This document shows, piece after piece, positions 1-9,601 of a stretch of DNA of 64,000 nucleotides. The DNA is from DAISKN01 sp963716925 (lineage in GTDB: Bacteria > Acidobacteriota > Vicinamibacteria > Marinacidobacterales > SMYC01): the NCBI GenBank assembly GCA_963716925.1, contig CAVQUX010000006.1, positions 1,188,294-1,252,293 on the forward strand. The letters run 5' to 3'. How positions within the stretch are numbered: the stretch's first letter is position 1; the number at the start of each line of letters is the position of its first letter. Made by a program: the position numbers and the translations under genes. The notes under the pieces are model-generated. The model was not told the DNA's origin, made no database searches, and saw only the letters and a list, made by a program, of their open reading frames with translations.

Positions 1-21
1 GTGCCCTGCGCGCGGGCCGGG

Positions 22-2387
22 CTAAGCGCCCGTGTCTCTTCCCAAGACGCTGTCGATGTCCTTCATCAACGAATCGATGGAGGTCACACGCCCCGCCGCG
101 TACGCCCGGGCCCATCGATCCGGGCCGAGGCGTGCACGCGCCTCCCGTTCCGCCTGTTCTCGGAGGTCGTGCACCGATTTGTCGACAACCGTGACGCCCG
201 TGCGTTCGGTGACGGCGTCCCGGGCGCCCAGGATCCGCGCCGCCCACGCGTCGTCGCCCTTGAGTACCGCCGCGGCGGCAAGAGGGACCAGCGCGTACAC
301 GAACGCGAACTTGTCGTGGAGCTCCCGGATGCGTGTGAGGCTTTCCCGCACCAACGCGATCGCCTCATCGGGTTGCGCGCGCCGCACCGCCAGGATCGCG
401 CGGACATAGAGCGCCCAGGTCAGGAACCACGGACCGGCGTGTCGAAGCACCGATGTGGCCTCATCGAGCAGGCGCTCCGCCTCGCCGGCGTCGCCGGTCG
501 CAAGGGCTACCGCCGCCATCCCGCTCAGCGCATTTCCAATGCCCCGACGGGATCGCCAGCGCCCGGAACCCTTCGACACTGCGGGCGAACCGATCGCGGG
601 CCGCGTTCACGTTGCCCACGGCGTGTTCGACGTGCCCGGACAGATACTCGCCTGCGCGACCACCTCCATGTCGCCGGCGCCGTGGGCGAGCGCCAGGGCG
701 CGCTTGAGCCCGGTGCGTGCGCGCCCGAGCTCTCCTTGCGTGTACCACAGCACGGCCGCTCCGGCGAGCGCTCTCAACTCGGCAGCGGGCGGAAGAGACG
801 GCAGGTTCAGAATCTGTTCATACCACTGGAGGCCTTCGGCCGCATGCCCCCGGATCAGCCAGAAGTACTTCAGCCCCCACGCGATGTCGGACGCTTCGCG
901 GAACGGCCGCGCTCGATGAGCCACGCCAGCGCGCCGCGGTAGCTCTCGAGATCGTCACGCACGCGATCCAACCATTCGACCTGCGCAGGTCCGACCAGGC
1001 CCTCCGCGGCGAGGGAGGCTTCGCCGATGCAATAGCGCGCCAGCCCCTCCAGGGCGTCGTCGCGCTCACCCGCCGCGGTGAGCTCGAGCGCCGCGTAACG
1101 CCCGCACGGTTTCGAGCATCTGGTACAGCGGACGGGCCGCCAACCGACGTCTCGGCTCGCAGAAGGAGGCTCTTGTCGATCAAGCGGGCCACCGCGCCGA
1201 GCGCCTCGTCGCTCCCGGCTCGAGGAACCTTCGCGACCGGCAAGGACGGCCGCGGCCGCCTCGATCGGGAAACGACCCGGCAGCGCGCCGAGACGACGGA
1301 ACACGCGCTGCTCGTTCGGGCCCAGCAGCTGATAGCTCCAGGCGATCGTCGCATTCATCGTCTGTTGGCGTTCGGGGAGATCGCGCGGGCCGACGGTCGA
1401 GAGCAGGACATCGTGCGCGAGTCGGCGGAGCAGATCCTCGGCCGTCAGCACCTTGATCCACGGGGCCGCAAGCTCGAGCGCGAGCGGCAGCGCATCGAGC
1501 CGTCGACAAATCGCCGCCACGGTGGGGCCGTTCGCGGACGTGAGGCGAAAGTCAGGTTGCACGTCCCGAACCCGCTCCACGAATAGCCGCACCGCGGGAG
1601 AGCGTGCCAGATCGGCGGGCGACAGTCGCGTCGACGTCCACCTCCAACGCGAGCGGTCCGACGGCGTACTCCCGCTCTCCTCGCACGCGGAGCGGGGCGC
1701 GGCTGGTGACCAGCACTCGGAGCGGCGGCGACCGATGTCAGGAGATCCGCGACCAGCGGCGCCGCGTCCAGTACCTGCTCGAAATTGTCGAGCACCAGCA
1801 GCGTCGGGCCGTCCGTCGCACGCGACGCGCGCGCGCCTCGGCAAGTCGAGCGCCGTGACGTCCGACAGTCCGAGAGCCTCGGCGATCGCCGACGCGACGA
1901 ACGCAGAATTCCGAATGGCGGCCAACGGGACGAACACCACACGGGTTGCGCCCTCTGCGGCGATCGCGCGTGCGAGCTCCAGCGCCAGACGGGTCTTCCC
2001 GACTCCTCCTGGCCCGGTGAGCGTGATGAGACGTGCGGCGGGATCCGCGAGCCAGTGCCGCAGCGTCTGCACGTCAGCATCGCGGCCGAGAAGGACCGTC
2101 AGAGCCAGCGGCAGCGAGACGCCGCTCAGTTCATCGACCGCCGCGTCGTGCGCAGGCGCCCGCGCGCTCCCAAGGAGCGCGTCACGGGTCGCACCCGTCA
2201 GGTCGAGCGCCGCGGACAGCGCGCGCACGGTCTCGACATGGGGCCGCCGTCGTTCCCCGCGCTCCAGCGCGCTCACCGCATGGACCGACAGGCCCGCAAT
2301 CGTCGCGAGCTCCTCCTGGGTGAAGCCCGCCGCCTCGCGGAGCGCTTTGAGCTGCGCGCCAAATGACCCCGGAGCGCCATGTTTCAT
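22..2387 (-). pseudogene. XRE-HTH / NB-ARC ATPase / TPR transcriptional regulator, multiply frameshifted
   Basis: Reads from an N-terminal XRE helix-turn-helix (about residues 9-65, with FTQEELATIAGLSVHAVSAL) into an AfsR/LuxR-type NTPase (Walker A GPGGVGKTRLALELA; in another frame LLVLDNFEQVLDAAPLV, the Walker B/sensor region) and then TPR-like helices to the stop at 22. No single frame spans it. Homology moves between the three minus-strand frames at about eight places (near 1850, 1720, 1620, 1250, 1140, 920, 640 and 570). The intact protein would be about 788 aa, normal for this family, which couples DNA binding to an ATP-driven switch and effector-sensing repeats. It diverges from the sigma-factor gene. 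It is either a decayed gene or a stretch of poor sequence; other genes in the window carry similar indels, so error is possible. Confidence 0.75.
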
Positions 2388-2485
2388 GGCCCTTCATCTT
2401 ACCGCAGCCCCCGTACGGGCATCGTGCGAGTCCTGTGCGGGTGCTGTCCGTGGTTGCCCGTCCGGCGGCGCGCCACATTGGCCAC

Positions 2486-3247
2486 ATGACCGGCGACTTT
2501 CCGCACTCGGCCGTGGGCTCCGGCGAGAGCTCGGAGTGCTTCGTGAGCGGGCGTTGCGGATCGGCGACGGCCCCCGCAATCGGTGAGAGTTTCGACGAGG
2601 TCGTCCTGCCCCATCTCGACGCCGCCTATCGGGTGGCGAGCTGGCTGATGCGCAACAAGCACGATGCGGAGGATGCGATGCAGGAGGCTTTGCTGCGCGC
2701 GTTTCGATACTTCCGTACTTATACCGGCGGAAACGGGCGTGCCTGGCTCCTCAGAATCGTTCGCAACGTCTGTTTCGCCCGGCGCGGCCGGAGCTTGCGG
2801 GCACCATCCGACGCGTTCGATGAAGAGCGGCACAGCGGTGGTCGACCGGCCTGCGATCCCGAAACGCTGGCCCTCCAAGCCGATGACGTCAGGTTGATCG
2901 AGCAGGCGATGAGTAGCTTGCCGGTTCGTTCTCGTGAACTGCTCGTCCTTCGCGAGCTGGAAGGACTCTCCTACCGGGAGCTCGCAGCGGTTTCGGGCAT
3001 TCCCATGGGAACCGTAATGTCCACTCTGTCTCGCGCCCGTCATGCCTTCCGCCGTGCGATGGAGAGCCAGCGGAAACAGTGCGGGATTCCAGAGATGAAC
3101 CCTCGCGAGCACAAGGCGGATGCGGTCGACGTGAATCTGGAAACGCAAGGGCATTGGCAGCAAGCGGTGGAAGCGTCTGCGATTCCCGCAGCGCTCGTGA
3201 TCGAACAGGTGATGAATCGAAAGGAACGATTGGATGAAGCGAAATAG
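2486..3247 (+). CDS. ECF-type RNA polymerase sigma factor
   Basis: A 253-aa protein from ATG 2486. The frame stays open upstream to 2363, but that stretch overlaps the divergent regulator start and is not sigma-like. Region 2 is near residues 35-100 (DAEDAMQEALLRAFRYF and the WLLRIVRNVCF segment). Region 4 is near 140-195 (LPVRSRELLVLRELEGLSY, then a helix-turn-helix ending in GTVMSTLSRARHAFRRAM). A roughly 50-residue C-terminal tail follows and is not part of the canonical sigma fold. No anti-sigma gene is adjacent. Instead the last 14 bp overlap the start of the secreted FGE-fold gene, so the two are probably cotranscribed. The target regulon is unknown; autoregulation of this small operon is an inference. 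Confidence 0.9.
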   Translation: MTGDFPHSAVGSGESSECFVSGRCGSATAPAIGESFDEVVLPHLDAAYRVASWLMRNKHDAEDAMQEALLRAFRYFRTYTGGNGRAWLLRIVRNVCFARRGRSLRAPSDAFDEERHSGGRPACDPETLALQADDVRLIEQAMSSLPVRSRELLVLRELEGLSYRELAAVSGIPMGTVMSTLSRARHAFRRAMESQRKQCGIPEMNPREHKADAVDVNLETQGHWQQAVEASAIPAALVIEQVMNRKERLDEAK

Positions 3248-4034
3248 GATGAACGTCGCTGCAGCGGCCGGGCTGCTGATGTGTGTGGCGGGTGCCGCGG
3301 TCGCGGGCCCTGTGAGGAGGTGCGCGGTCGACGCGGTGATGGCGGGAACGGTGTGCCTGGACAAGTACGAGGCGAGCGTTTGGCGGGTCCCCAATCCGAG
3401 GACGACGAACGCGCGTCTGGTGACGAAGATCCGAAACGGGACGGCGACCGAGGCCGACCTCACGGCGGGCGGGGCAACGCAGTTGGGCACTGCGGGCGAC
3501 GACTACGCGCCTTGCGCGGGGAACGGCCAGAACTGCGCCAACGACATCTACGCGGTGAGCCTGCCGTCGGTGATCCCCTCGGCGTTCCTCACGTGGTTCC
3601 AGGCGCAGGAAGCCTGCGCCAACGCCGGCAAGCGGCTGCCGACGAGCGCGGAGTGGCAGGTGGGAGCGAATGGGACACCCGACCCGGGGCCGGACAACGG
3701 GACGACCGACTGCAACAGCGACGGGGACTCCGCATCGCTTACCGGCGCGCGCAGTCGTTGCGTATCGGCGCGTGGGGCCTTCGACATGGTAGGGAACCTG
3801 GACGAGTGGGTCGCGGACTGGGCGCCGCTCTCGACGGAGTGCCCGGGCTGGGGCGGCTTGAGCGATGACCTCATGTGCCTCGCCGGCGCGAGTACCGCGG
3901 TCGGCGGCGGTCCCGGTGCGCTTCTGCGCGGGGGCGATTTCCGTCTCCGCTCGTCTGCCGGCCCGCTCACGGTGGTCGCCTCCGGCGTGCCGTTCAACTC
4001 GCGCGCCTTCATCGGCTTTCGTTGCGCACGCTAG
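3234..4034 (+). CDS. Secreted FGE/C-lectin-fold protein, copy 1 (putative DGR variable protein)
   Basis: A 266-aa protein with a signal peptide (about residues 1-25, MKRNRMNVAAAAGLLMCVAG). The rest is one formylglycine-generating-enzyme-sulfatase (SUMF1) fold, shown by RLPTSAEWQVGANG, FDMVGNLDEWVADW, the RGGDF turn and the terminal GFRCAR. The paired active-site cysteines of a true FGE near the C-terminus are absent, so catalysis is unlikely. The start overlaps the sigma-factor gene by 14 bp. It is nearly identical to the next gene except for a C-terminal block (codons 3936-4010), where fixed residues (AGPL, P, FIGFRC) alternate with changed ones. That layout is typical of diversity-generating retroelement target proteins, which display a variable binding surface on this fold. 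No reverse transcriptase is in the window, so diversification is inferred. Confidence 0.85.
   Translation: MKRNRMNVAAAAGLLMCVAGAAVAGPVRRCAVDAVMAGTVCLDKYEASVWRVPNPRTTNARLVTKIRNGTATEADLTAGGATQLGTAGDDYAPCAGNGQNCANDIYAVSLPSVIPSAFLTWFQAQEACANAGKRLPTSAEWQVGANGTPDPGPDNGTTDCNSDGDSASLTGARSRCVSARGAFDMVGNLDEWVADWAPLSTECPGWGGLSDDLMCLAGASTAVGGGPGALLRGGDFRLRSSAGPLTVVASGVPFNSRAFIGFRCAR
3936..4010 (+). repeat. Putative DGR variable region, copy 1
   Basis: A 75-bp stretch after the RGG codons and before the conserved ATCGGCTTTCGTTGC (4011-4025), which would be the fixed 3' end where mutagenic homing starts. Relative to copy 2 it differs mostly at the first two codon positions. No adenine-rich template repeat was found in the window. 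Confidence 0.55.
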
Positions 4035-4099
4035 TCATGGCTTCTTGATCGCCGGGAGTCGAGATGCTCACGGAAAATGATCGATCGAAAGGAACGATG

Positions 4100-4897
4100 A
4101 TGAGCCAAAGAATCGTGAACGTTTCTCTCGCCCTGGGGCTGCTGATGTGTGCGGCGAGTGCCGCGGTCGCGGGCCCCGTGAGGAAGTGCGGGGTCGACGC
4201 GGTGGTGGCAGGAACGGTGTGCCTGGACAGGTACGAGGCGAGCGTTTGGCGGGTCCCCAATCCGGGAACGACGAACGCGCGTCTGGTGACGAAGATCCGA
4301 AACGGGGCGGCGACCGAGGCCGATCTCACGGCGGGCGGGGCAACGCAGTTGGGCACTGCGGGCGACGACTACGCGCCTTGCACGGACGACGGCCAGAACT
4401 GCGCCAACGATATCTACGCGGTGAGCCTGGTGTCGGTGATCCCCTCGGCGTTCCTCACGTGGTTCCAGGCGCAGGAAGCCTGCGCCAATGCCGGCAAGCA
4501 GCTGCCGACGAGCGCGGAGTGGCAGGTGGGAGCGAACGGGACCCCGGACGCGGGCCCGGACGACGGGACGACCGACTGCAACAGCGACACGAGCTCCGCG
4601 TCGCTTACCGGCGCGCGAAGTCGTTGCCTATCGGCGCGTGGGGCCTTCGACATGGTGGGCAACGTCGAAGAGTGGGTGGCGGACTGGGTGCCGCTCTCGA
4701 CGGAGTGCCCAGGCTGGGGCGGCTTCGGCGATGACCGCATGTGCTTCGCCGGCGCGAGTACCGCTGTCGGCGGCCCCGGTGCTCTGGTGCGCGGCGGATC
4801 CTTCGTCGACGGTACGAGCGCAGGCCCGCTCTCCGTTCTCGGCGCCTTCAGGCCGTCCGTCATTTTCGGCTTCATCGGTTTTCGTTGCGTCCGCTAG
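4100..4897 (+). CDS. Secreted FGE/C-lectin-fold protein, copy 2 (putative DGR variable protein)
   Basis: A 265-aa tandem paralogue of the preceding gene. ATG 4100 is preferred because AAAGGA at 4088-4093 lies six bases upstream; 4097 is also possible. It has a signal peptide (MSQRIVNVSLALGLLMCAAS), then the same FGE-sulfatase fold (LPTSAEWQVGANG, DMVGNVEEWVADW, VRGGSF, GFRCVR). The two proteins match at most positions up to the RGG turn and then differ at most residues over the next 25 codons while keeping equal length. Nine aligned codons there end in C in both copies and differ only in the first two bases, the footprint expected when AAC template codons are mutagenised at adenines. The upstream context (GAAAGGAACGAT) is repeated too, so the duplication included the ribosome-binding site. 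It is secreted and probably ligand-binding rather than enzymatic. Confidence 0.85.
   Translation: MSQRIVNVSLALGLLMCAASAAVAGPVRKCGVDAVVAGTVCLDRYEASVWRVPNPGTTNARLVTKIRNGAATEADLTAGGATQLGTAGDDYAPCTDDGQNCANDIYAVSLVSVIPSAFLTWFQAQEACANAGKQLPTSAEWQVGANGTPDAGPDDGTTDCNSDTSSASLTGARSRCLSARGAFDMVGNVEEWVADWVPLSTECPGWGGFGDDRMCFAGASTAVGGPGALVRGGSFVDGTSAGPLSVLGAFRPSVIFGFIGFRCVR
4799..4873 (+). repeat. Putative DGR variable region, copy 2
   Basis: The equivalent 75-bp block of the second paralogue, again between the RGG turn and an FIGFRC end. The residue pattern (GT.AGPL, a fixed proline, then IGFRC) resembles known DGR variable proteins. The template and reverse transcriptase would have to be elsewhere in the genome. 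Confidence 0.55.
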
Positions 4898-5110
4898 ACG
4901 CCGCTCCGGTGGCCGACGTGCCCGCGAGCGCGGCGGCTGCACTACTTCTCCGTCGGTCTGGAGGTGGGAAACTGGAGCCGTCCATCTGCCGTGAATATAC
5001 AGGTTCGCGATATCCAGGTCAGGCTGCGGGCCGCGCGGCGCGCGAGGCCGTTCACGCCCCGCTTTGCACGCGCGGACCGTCAGCCACGAACCCTGTCCTG
5101 GCGCACCGGC

Positions 5111-5639
5111 CTACCGCTTCAACGCCCTTCGGAGGACGCCGAGGTGGTGATAGCTATGGCGGACGGCGTGATCCTCGAGCATGAACTGGCACGTGAGTGG
5201 TACGTCGAAGTACAGCGACACCGGAGCGGCCTGATCGAGCTCCTCGTCGCTGAGCGCACGGATGGCGGCAGCGGCCGCCGAGCTGTTGCGCCTGAGCAGA
5301 TCGAGCGCCGCCTCTTTCGTGGCGGCGTCGTACTCTTTCGCATGCTTTGCATTCATTTCGTCGACCACGGAGCCGGTCACGCCCGTGACCGGTTCGCCGC
5401 GCGGCAAGGGTCTGTGCCAACTGGATCTCCAGCGGGTACACGCTCGCGACGTGATGGACGATGACGCCGATCTTGCGCCCGTCCTTGGGCAAACGGGTCT
5501 GCCACTCGGCGTCCGTGAGGGCACTCGCGAAGTTGGCAAGGGTGCGAGCGCCTTGTTCGAGACGATCGGCGAGGGCATCGGCGCGTCGCTTCCGAGGCCG
5601 CGGTGTGACTGCGGGTTCGCGCGACAGAATACTCGTCAT
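5111..5639 (-). CDS. DinB-family protein, one frameshift
   Basis: The N-terminal half (from ATG 5639: ADALADRLEQGARTLANFAS, GVIVHHVASVYPLEIQLAQT) and C-terminal half (MNAKHAKEYDAATKEAALDL, VRHSYHHLGVLRRALKR) are in different frames. They join near 5400; one surplus base explains the total length, giving about 176 aa. DinB-family proteins are four-helix bundles that usually bind a metal through three histidines. HH in the first half and HSYHHLG near the end fit that pattern. Enzymatic role is unknown; relatives are thiol-dependent transferases or damage-inducible proteins. Divergent from the AraC remnant. Confidence 0.7.
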
Positions 5640-5823
5640 GGACTCATCCTTTCGAAATCCGCCGGCGCTTCATCGCCCCGGCATGTCCCCACCCTACGGC
5701 GGTCTTCGCGCGGGGGCCATGAGCGAGAGTCCGATTTGTTTGGCCGCCCGTCTGCCAGTGACGCCGACCTGCCGCGCGCCGTCCGGTTCACGAGGTCGGG
5801 CGTGACCTGACGTCCTCTCAGAC

Positions 5824-6913
5824 GTGTTTCGCGCGGTCCGTCTGACCGGATGCGGTGTACTTCGACTTCGACCTGAGCTCTCCGTGGGTGGTGGAGGCGC
5901 CGCCGTCGAGGGAGATTGCGGCGAAAGTGATGCCGGGCGCCCAGCGGGTCATCGAATACCATCTCATCGCGCGCGGTCAGTGCTGGGGACAGGCGGTCGG
6001 CCAGGAGCCTTTCCGCTTGCGGGAGGGAGACGTCATCGTTTTCCCCCAGGGCGATGCGCACGTACTGTCGAGCGTCCCCGGGATGCGGGCGGTGCCGGAC
6101 ATGTCGGCGTTCGCTCGCCCATCGACGCCGGTGCCCTTCGTCTATGAGCTCGGCGGCGGCGGACCCGATCGCACGAGGATCGTCTGCTGCTTTCTCGGCT
6201 GCGACGAGCGGCCCGTACAATCCACTGCTCACCGCACTACCGCCGGTGATACACCTCTCCGAAGCGGGTCCTCGCGACGACGGCGGGATGGCTCGGCACG
6301 CTGCTGAACATCGCCGCGAGGGAGTCGGGCAGCGCGCGTGCCGGCGGTGAGAACGTCCTGGCGCGGCTTTCGGAACTGCTGTTCGTCGAGACGCTCCGCC
6401 AGTACCTCGAGAAGCCGTCTTCCGCCCGAGACAGGCTGGCTCGCGGGATTGCGCGACCCGGTGGTTGGACGGGCCTTGGCCGCGCTGCATGGCGAGGCGA
6501 GCGAGCCGTGGACCGTCGAGCGCCTGGCGCGACGCGTGGGTCTCTCGCGCTCGGTCCTAGCGGAGCGATTCATGCAAACGGTTGGCCGCCCCCCGATGCA
6601 GTACCTCGCGCTGTGGCGAATGCAGCTCGCCTCCCGCCTGCTCGCAGAAGGCGGCCCGCTGGCGGCGGTAGCGGGCGCCGTTGGCTACGGGTCGGAAGCG
6701 GCGTTCAGCCGCGCGTTCAAGAAACTGGTGGGCCAGCCGCCGGCGACGTGGCGGAAGGGTACGGCGCCCAGGACCGATTCGGAACGCATGTTCCACTCAG
6801 GGGGAGAAGCGCACGCTCCGCCAGAGGATGGAGGCGTCGTACATCCTTCCGTCGGTGACGACGAATCGGACCGACCGGATGTTGGAGATACGCGCGAGGG
6901 GATTCGCGCCTAG
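5824..6913 (+). pseudogene. AraC-family regulator (cupin sensor + HTH), frameshifted
   Basis: The N-terminal AraC-binding cupin is readable as YFDFDLSSPWVVEAPPSREI, FRLREGDVIVFPQGDAHVLS. A following segment, YNPLLTALPPVIHLSE, is in a second frame. The C-terminal HTH_18 domain (WTVERLARRVGLSRSVLAER, VAGAVGYGSEAAFSRAFKKL) is in a third. At least three or four indels separate these parts. No ATG begins the N-terminal frame; the first in-frame candidate is GTG 5824. Such proteins sense a small molecule with the cupin and activate nearby genes. The last ~120 bp overlap the 3' end of the convergent amidohydrolase gene; the family fold ends near 6760, so that tail is probably not meaningful. Confidence 0.7.
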
Positions 6914-8728
6914 CACGACGAGGTCGGCGCGCTTGCCCCTCTCGACCGTACCGAGCTCCTTCTCGAGCCGCATGGCGCGCGCGGGCACGATGGTGGCCGC
7001 CTGGATGGCCTCGAGTGGCGTAAGCCCGGCTTCGACGTAGAGCTCGATCTCGCGATGGAGGCTGTGCCCGGGAATGCCTTCGTCGGTGCCGGCGACGATC
7101 GGCACGCCTCCGCGGTGAAGCTCACCTACGATTCGGAGACCTCGCTCGAGCCGCTCGCGCGCGGCGGCGGGCTCGATGTCGGCGTTCCCGGCGCTGTCGA
7201 AGAGTCTTCGAAGCGGCGTCGGAATCTTGGAAAAGCCCGGCTGGAAGGAAGCGATGGGAGTCGTCGTCGAGCGGCCGAGCAGCTCCCCCCATGAGAGCGT
7301 CGGGTCGAGGACCGTCCCGTGCTCCCGCAGGAACTCGACCGTGCGGCGTAGCTCTTCGGTGCCTGGCTCGTCGCGGACCGCGAGGTGGGCGATGTGATCC
7401 ATCCCCGCCTCCACCGCCTCCTGGAGCGTCATGGATGCGGGCACGTGCCCGGTGACGGTCATGCCCAGTCGATGCGCCTCGCCGGCGATTGCGGCCACGA
7501 CGCCCGGCGCCAGCTGGTTGTAGAGCTTCACCTGGTGGAAGCCCTCGTCGTGATAGCGGCGCACGACCGCTCGACCTTCCTCGGGGGTCGTGGCGGCGAC
7601 GGTCCCGAATGCGTTCGGCCCGCCTCCGTCCACGAGACCGGCGAGGAGAAGGCGCGGGCCGATAGCTTGGCCGGCCGCGAGCGCGTCGCGCAGCGCCAGG
7701 AGGAGCTCGCGCTCGTTTCCCATGTCGCGGACCGTCGTGACGCCGGCCGCGAGGTACAAGGGACCCCATTCCATCTGGGTCACGTGGGTGTGCATGTCCC
7801 AGAGGCCGGGGAGGATCGTGTGCCCGCTGAGGTCGATCGTGACCACACCGGCAGGGATCGTGATGTCGGCACGAGGCCCCACGGCCTCGATGCGGCCGTT
7901 TCGCACGAGGACGGTCGAGTCCGGGACGGTGGCGCTCCCGCTGCCGTCGATGAGTGAAGCTCCCACGAGCGCAAAGGACGCTGACGCCCGCGGCTCGATG
8001 TCCCGGGAGATGCGGGAGAGATCGGAGACGGCGTCCTTCGCGGCCAGCGCTGCGAACATGGGTAGTGCCTCGGCCAGGTCCTCCCGCACTCCTTCGAAAG
8101 TGAGACCGCCGGCGCGGGTCACCGCCGCGGCAAAGGCACCGTTCTCGGTGAGCCACAGCGTTTCGCGTCCCCAGACCACCCCTTCGACGGTGTAGCGGTG
8201 GAGGGGCACCACCCTCCCTCCCGCGCGCGCTTCGTCTCGACCCCGATGCTCGATGCGGACTTCGTTCAAGGGCTCGCCGGGAATCGTGGCGAGGACCTCC
8301 GGCCTCCCGTGCGCGTCCCAATAGCGAACGAGCATCATTTGAACCGAGAACGGCGCGTATCCGTCGACGGTAAATACCCGTTCCGGAATGGATACACGGT
8401 CCGTTTGGCTCCGGACCCGCACCGAGGCGGAGCCTTTCTCGAGTGTTACCTCGCTGTCGACGTTCACGAAGCGGTAGCTCTTCCCTTTGGCTTCGAATCG
8501 CCGCGGCGACAGATCCGCGGCCATCCGGAGCGACGCCTGGAGCTGGACCCGGCCGCCCCGATCGATGAAGTCGAAGTCGGAAGTGAGGAGCAGATCGCCC
8601 CCGTCGCGGGAAAGCGAGTATCGCTCGTAGCCGAGAGGAAGCTGCAGATAGTAGAGCCGGAGCGTTCCCTCTTCGGCGATTTCAGGAGAAAGGGCCGCGC
8701 AGAGAAGATGCGCGAGAATGAGGTTCAT
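6797..8728 (-). CDS. Secreted amidohydrolase-family protein
   Basis: 643 aa. A short signal peptide (MNLILAHLLCAALSPEIAEE) is followed by a ~250-residue beta-rich N-terminal region without a recognised name. Then comes an imidazolonepropionase/prolidase-like amidohydrolase barrel. Metal-binding signatures are visible in order: MHTHVTQ, a lysine in HQVKLYN, VTGHVP, HIAHLAV and VAGTDEGIPGHS. The closing strand region is KELGTVERGKRADLVVLGAN. Related secreted enzymes cleave dipeptides, often Xaa-Pro or Xaa-His, or cyclic amides. Substrate is not evident here, but other proline-related genes in the window make a peptidase role plausible. The stop lies 6 bp upstream of nothing else on this strand; the FAH-family gene starts upstream of it in the same orientation, 6 bp away. 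Confidence 0.85.
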   Translation of the reverse strand: MNLILAHLLCAALSPEIAEEGTLRLYYLQLPLGYERYSLSRDGGDLLLTSDFDFIDRGGRVQLQASLRMAADLSPRRFEAKGKSYRFVNVDSEVTLEKGSASVRVRSQTDRVSIPERVFTVDGYAPFSVQMMLVRYWDAHGRPEVLATIPGEPLNEVRIEHRGRDEARAGGRVVPLHRYTVEGVVWGRETLWLTENGAFAAAVTRAGGLTFEGVREDLAEALPMFAALAAKDAVSDLSRISRDIEPRASASFALVGASLIDGSGSATVPDSTVLVRNGRIEAVGPRADITIPAGVVTIDLSGHTILPGLWDMHTHVTQMEWGPLYLAAGVTTVRDMGNERELLLALRDALAAGQAIGPRLLLAGLVDGGGPNAFGTVAATTPEEGRAVVRRYHDEGFHQVKLYNQLAPGVVAAIAGEAHRLGMTVTGHVPASMTLQEAVEAGMDHIAHLAVRDEPGTEELRRTVEFLREHGTVLDPTLSWGELLGRSTTTPIASFQPGFSKIPTPLRRLFDSAGNADIEPAAARERLERGLRIVGELHRGGVPIVAGTDEGIPGHSLHREIELYVEAGLTPLEAIQAATIVPARAMRLEKELGTVERGKRADLVVLGANPLARISNIRSVRFVVTDGRMYDASILWRSVRFSP

Positions 8729-8734
8729 GCGCGA

Positions 8735-9595
8735 TCATCGGTTGGGCGCGACCACTCGTTGCCGCTGGGTCCCGAGCCCTTCGATGGTGGCCTCCAGGAT
8801 GTCTCCGGGCTTCAAGTACCGGGGCGGCTTTCTCCCCATGCCCACGCCCGCCGGAGTTCCCGTGCTGATCACGTCTCCCGGGAGAAGCGTCATGAAGTGG
8901 CTCGTGTAGGCGATGAGGTGGGCCACGCCGAACACCATGTTCGCGGTGGAGCCGGTCTGCATCGCCTTTCCGTTCACGGAGAGGGCCATCTTCATGGCCT
9001 GGACGTTCGGGATCTCATCCGCGGTCACGAGATAAGGACCGAGGGGGGCGAACCCGTCGGCGCTCTTGCCCTTGATCCACTGCCCGCCGCGTTCCAGCTG
9101 GAACGAGCGCTCGGAAAGATCGTTCACCACCAGGAATCCGGCTACGTAGTCGAGCGCCCGCGCCTCGGAGACCAGCTTGGCGCGCGCCCCCATGACGACG
9201 CCGAGCTCGATCTCCCAGTCCACTTTGCTCGCGCCACGCGGGATCACCAGGTCGTCGTAAGGGCCCGCCATGGCGGAAGTCGCCTTCCCGAACAGGACCG
9301 GTTCCAATGGCGGCTCCATCTTCGCTTCCTTGGCATGGTCCCGGTAGTTGAGCCCGATGGCGATGATCTTGCTCGGGCGGGCGACGGGCGACCCCAGCCG
9401 CACCGATCCGGGATCGATCCTCGGCTGCGACGAGGCGAAGACCGAAGCCCATCGAGCGAGGCGCCTCAGGCCCCGCGTCCCGAAGAACTTTTCGTCGTAG
9501 TCCTCCCCGAAGATGGAAACGTCGACCATCGAACCGTCGCGAAGCAGAAGCCCGGGACGCTCCTTGTCTTTTTCTCCAAAGCGAAACAGCTTCAT
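8735..9595 (-). CDS. Fumarylacetoacetate hydrolase (FAH) family protein
   Basis: 286 aa with the full FAH C-terminal domain from about residue 70: KIIAIGLNYRDHAKEA, the metal-binding acidic residues in VDWEIELGVVMG, the NDLSER motif, FAPLGPYLV and VISTGTPAGVGMG. Family members hydrolyse or isomerise 2-oxo acids (ureidoglycolate lyase, 2-hydroxyhepta-2,4-diene-dioate isomerase, acylpyruvases) using Mg or Mn. The N-terminal 60 residues (MKLFRFGEKDKERPGLLLRD) match the usual small cap. It sits between dgkA (6 bp upstream on the same strand) and the amidohydrolase (6 bp downstream), so the three are probably one transcript. Precise substrate cannot be read from sequence. Confidence 0.9.
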   Translation of the reverse strand: MKLFRFGEKDKERPGLLLRDGSMVDVSIFGEDYDEKFFGTRGLRRLARWASVFASSQPRIDPGSVRLGSPVARPSKIIAIGLNYRDHAKEAKMEPPLEPVLFGKATSAMAGPYDDLVIPRGASKVDWEIELGVVMGARAKLVSEARALDYVAGFLVVNDLSERSFQLERGGQWIKGKSADGFAPLGPYLVTADEIPNVQAMKMALSVNGKAMQTGSTANMVFGVAHLIAYTSHFMTLLPGDVISTGTPAGVGMGRKPPRYLKPGDILEATIEGLGTQRQRVVAPNR

Positions 9596-9601
9596 CGAAC
9601 T

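Noticed and set aside
3234..4897. FGE-fold pair as genuine sulfatase-maturing enzymes
   Set aside because: They lack the paired C-terminal active-site cysteines and carry signal peptides; a display role fits better.
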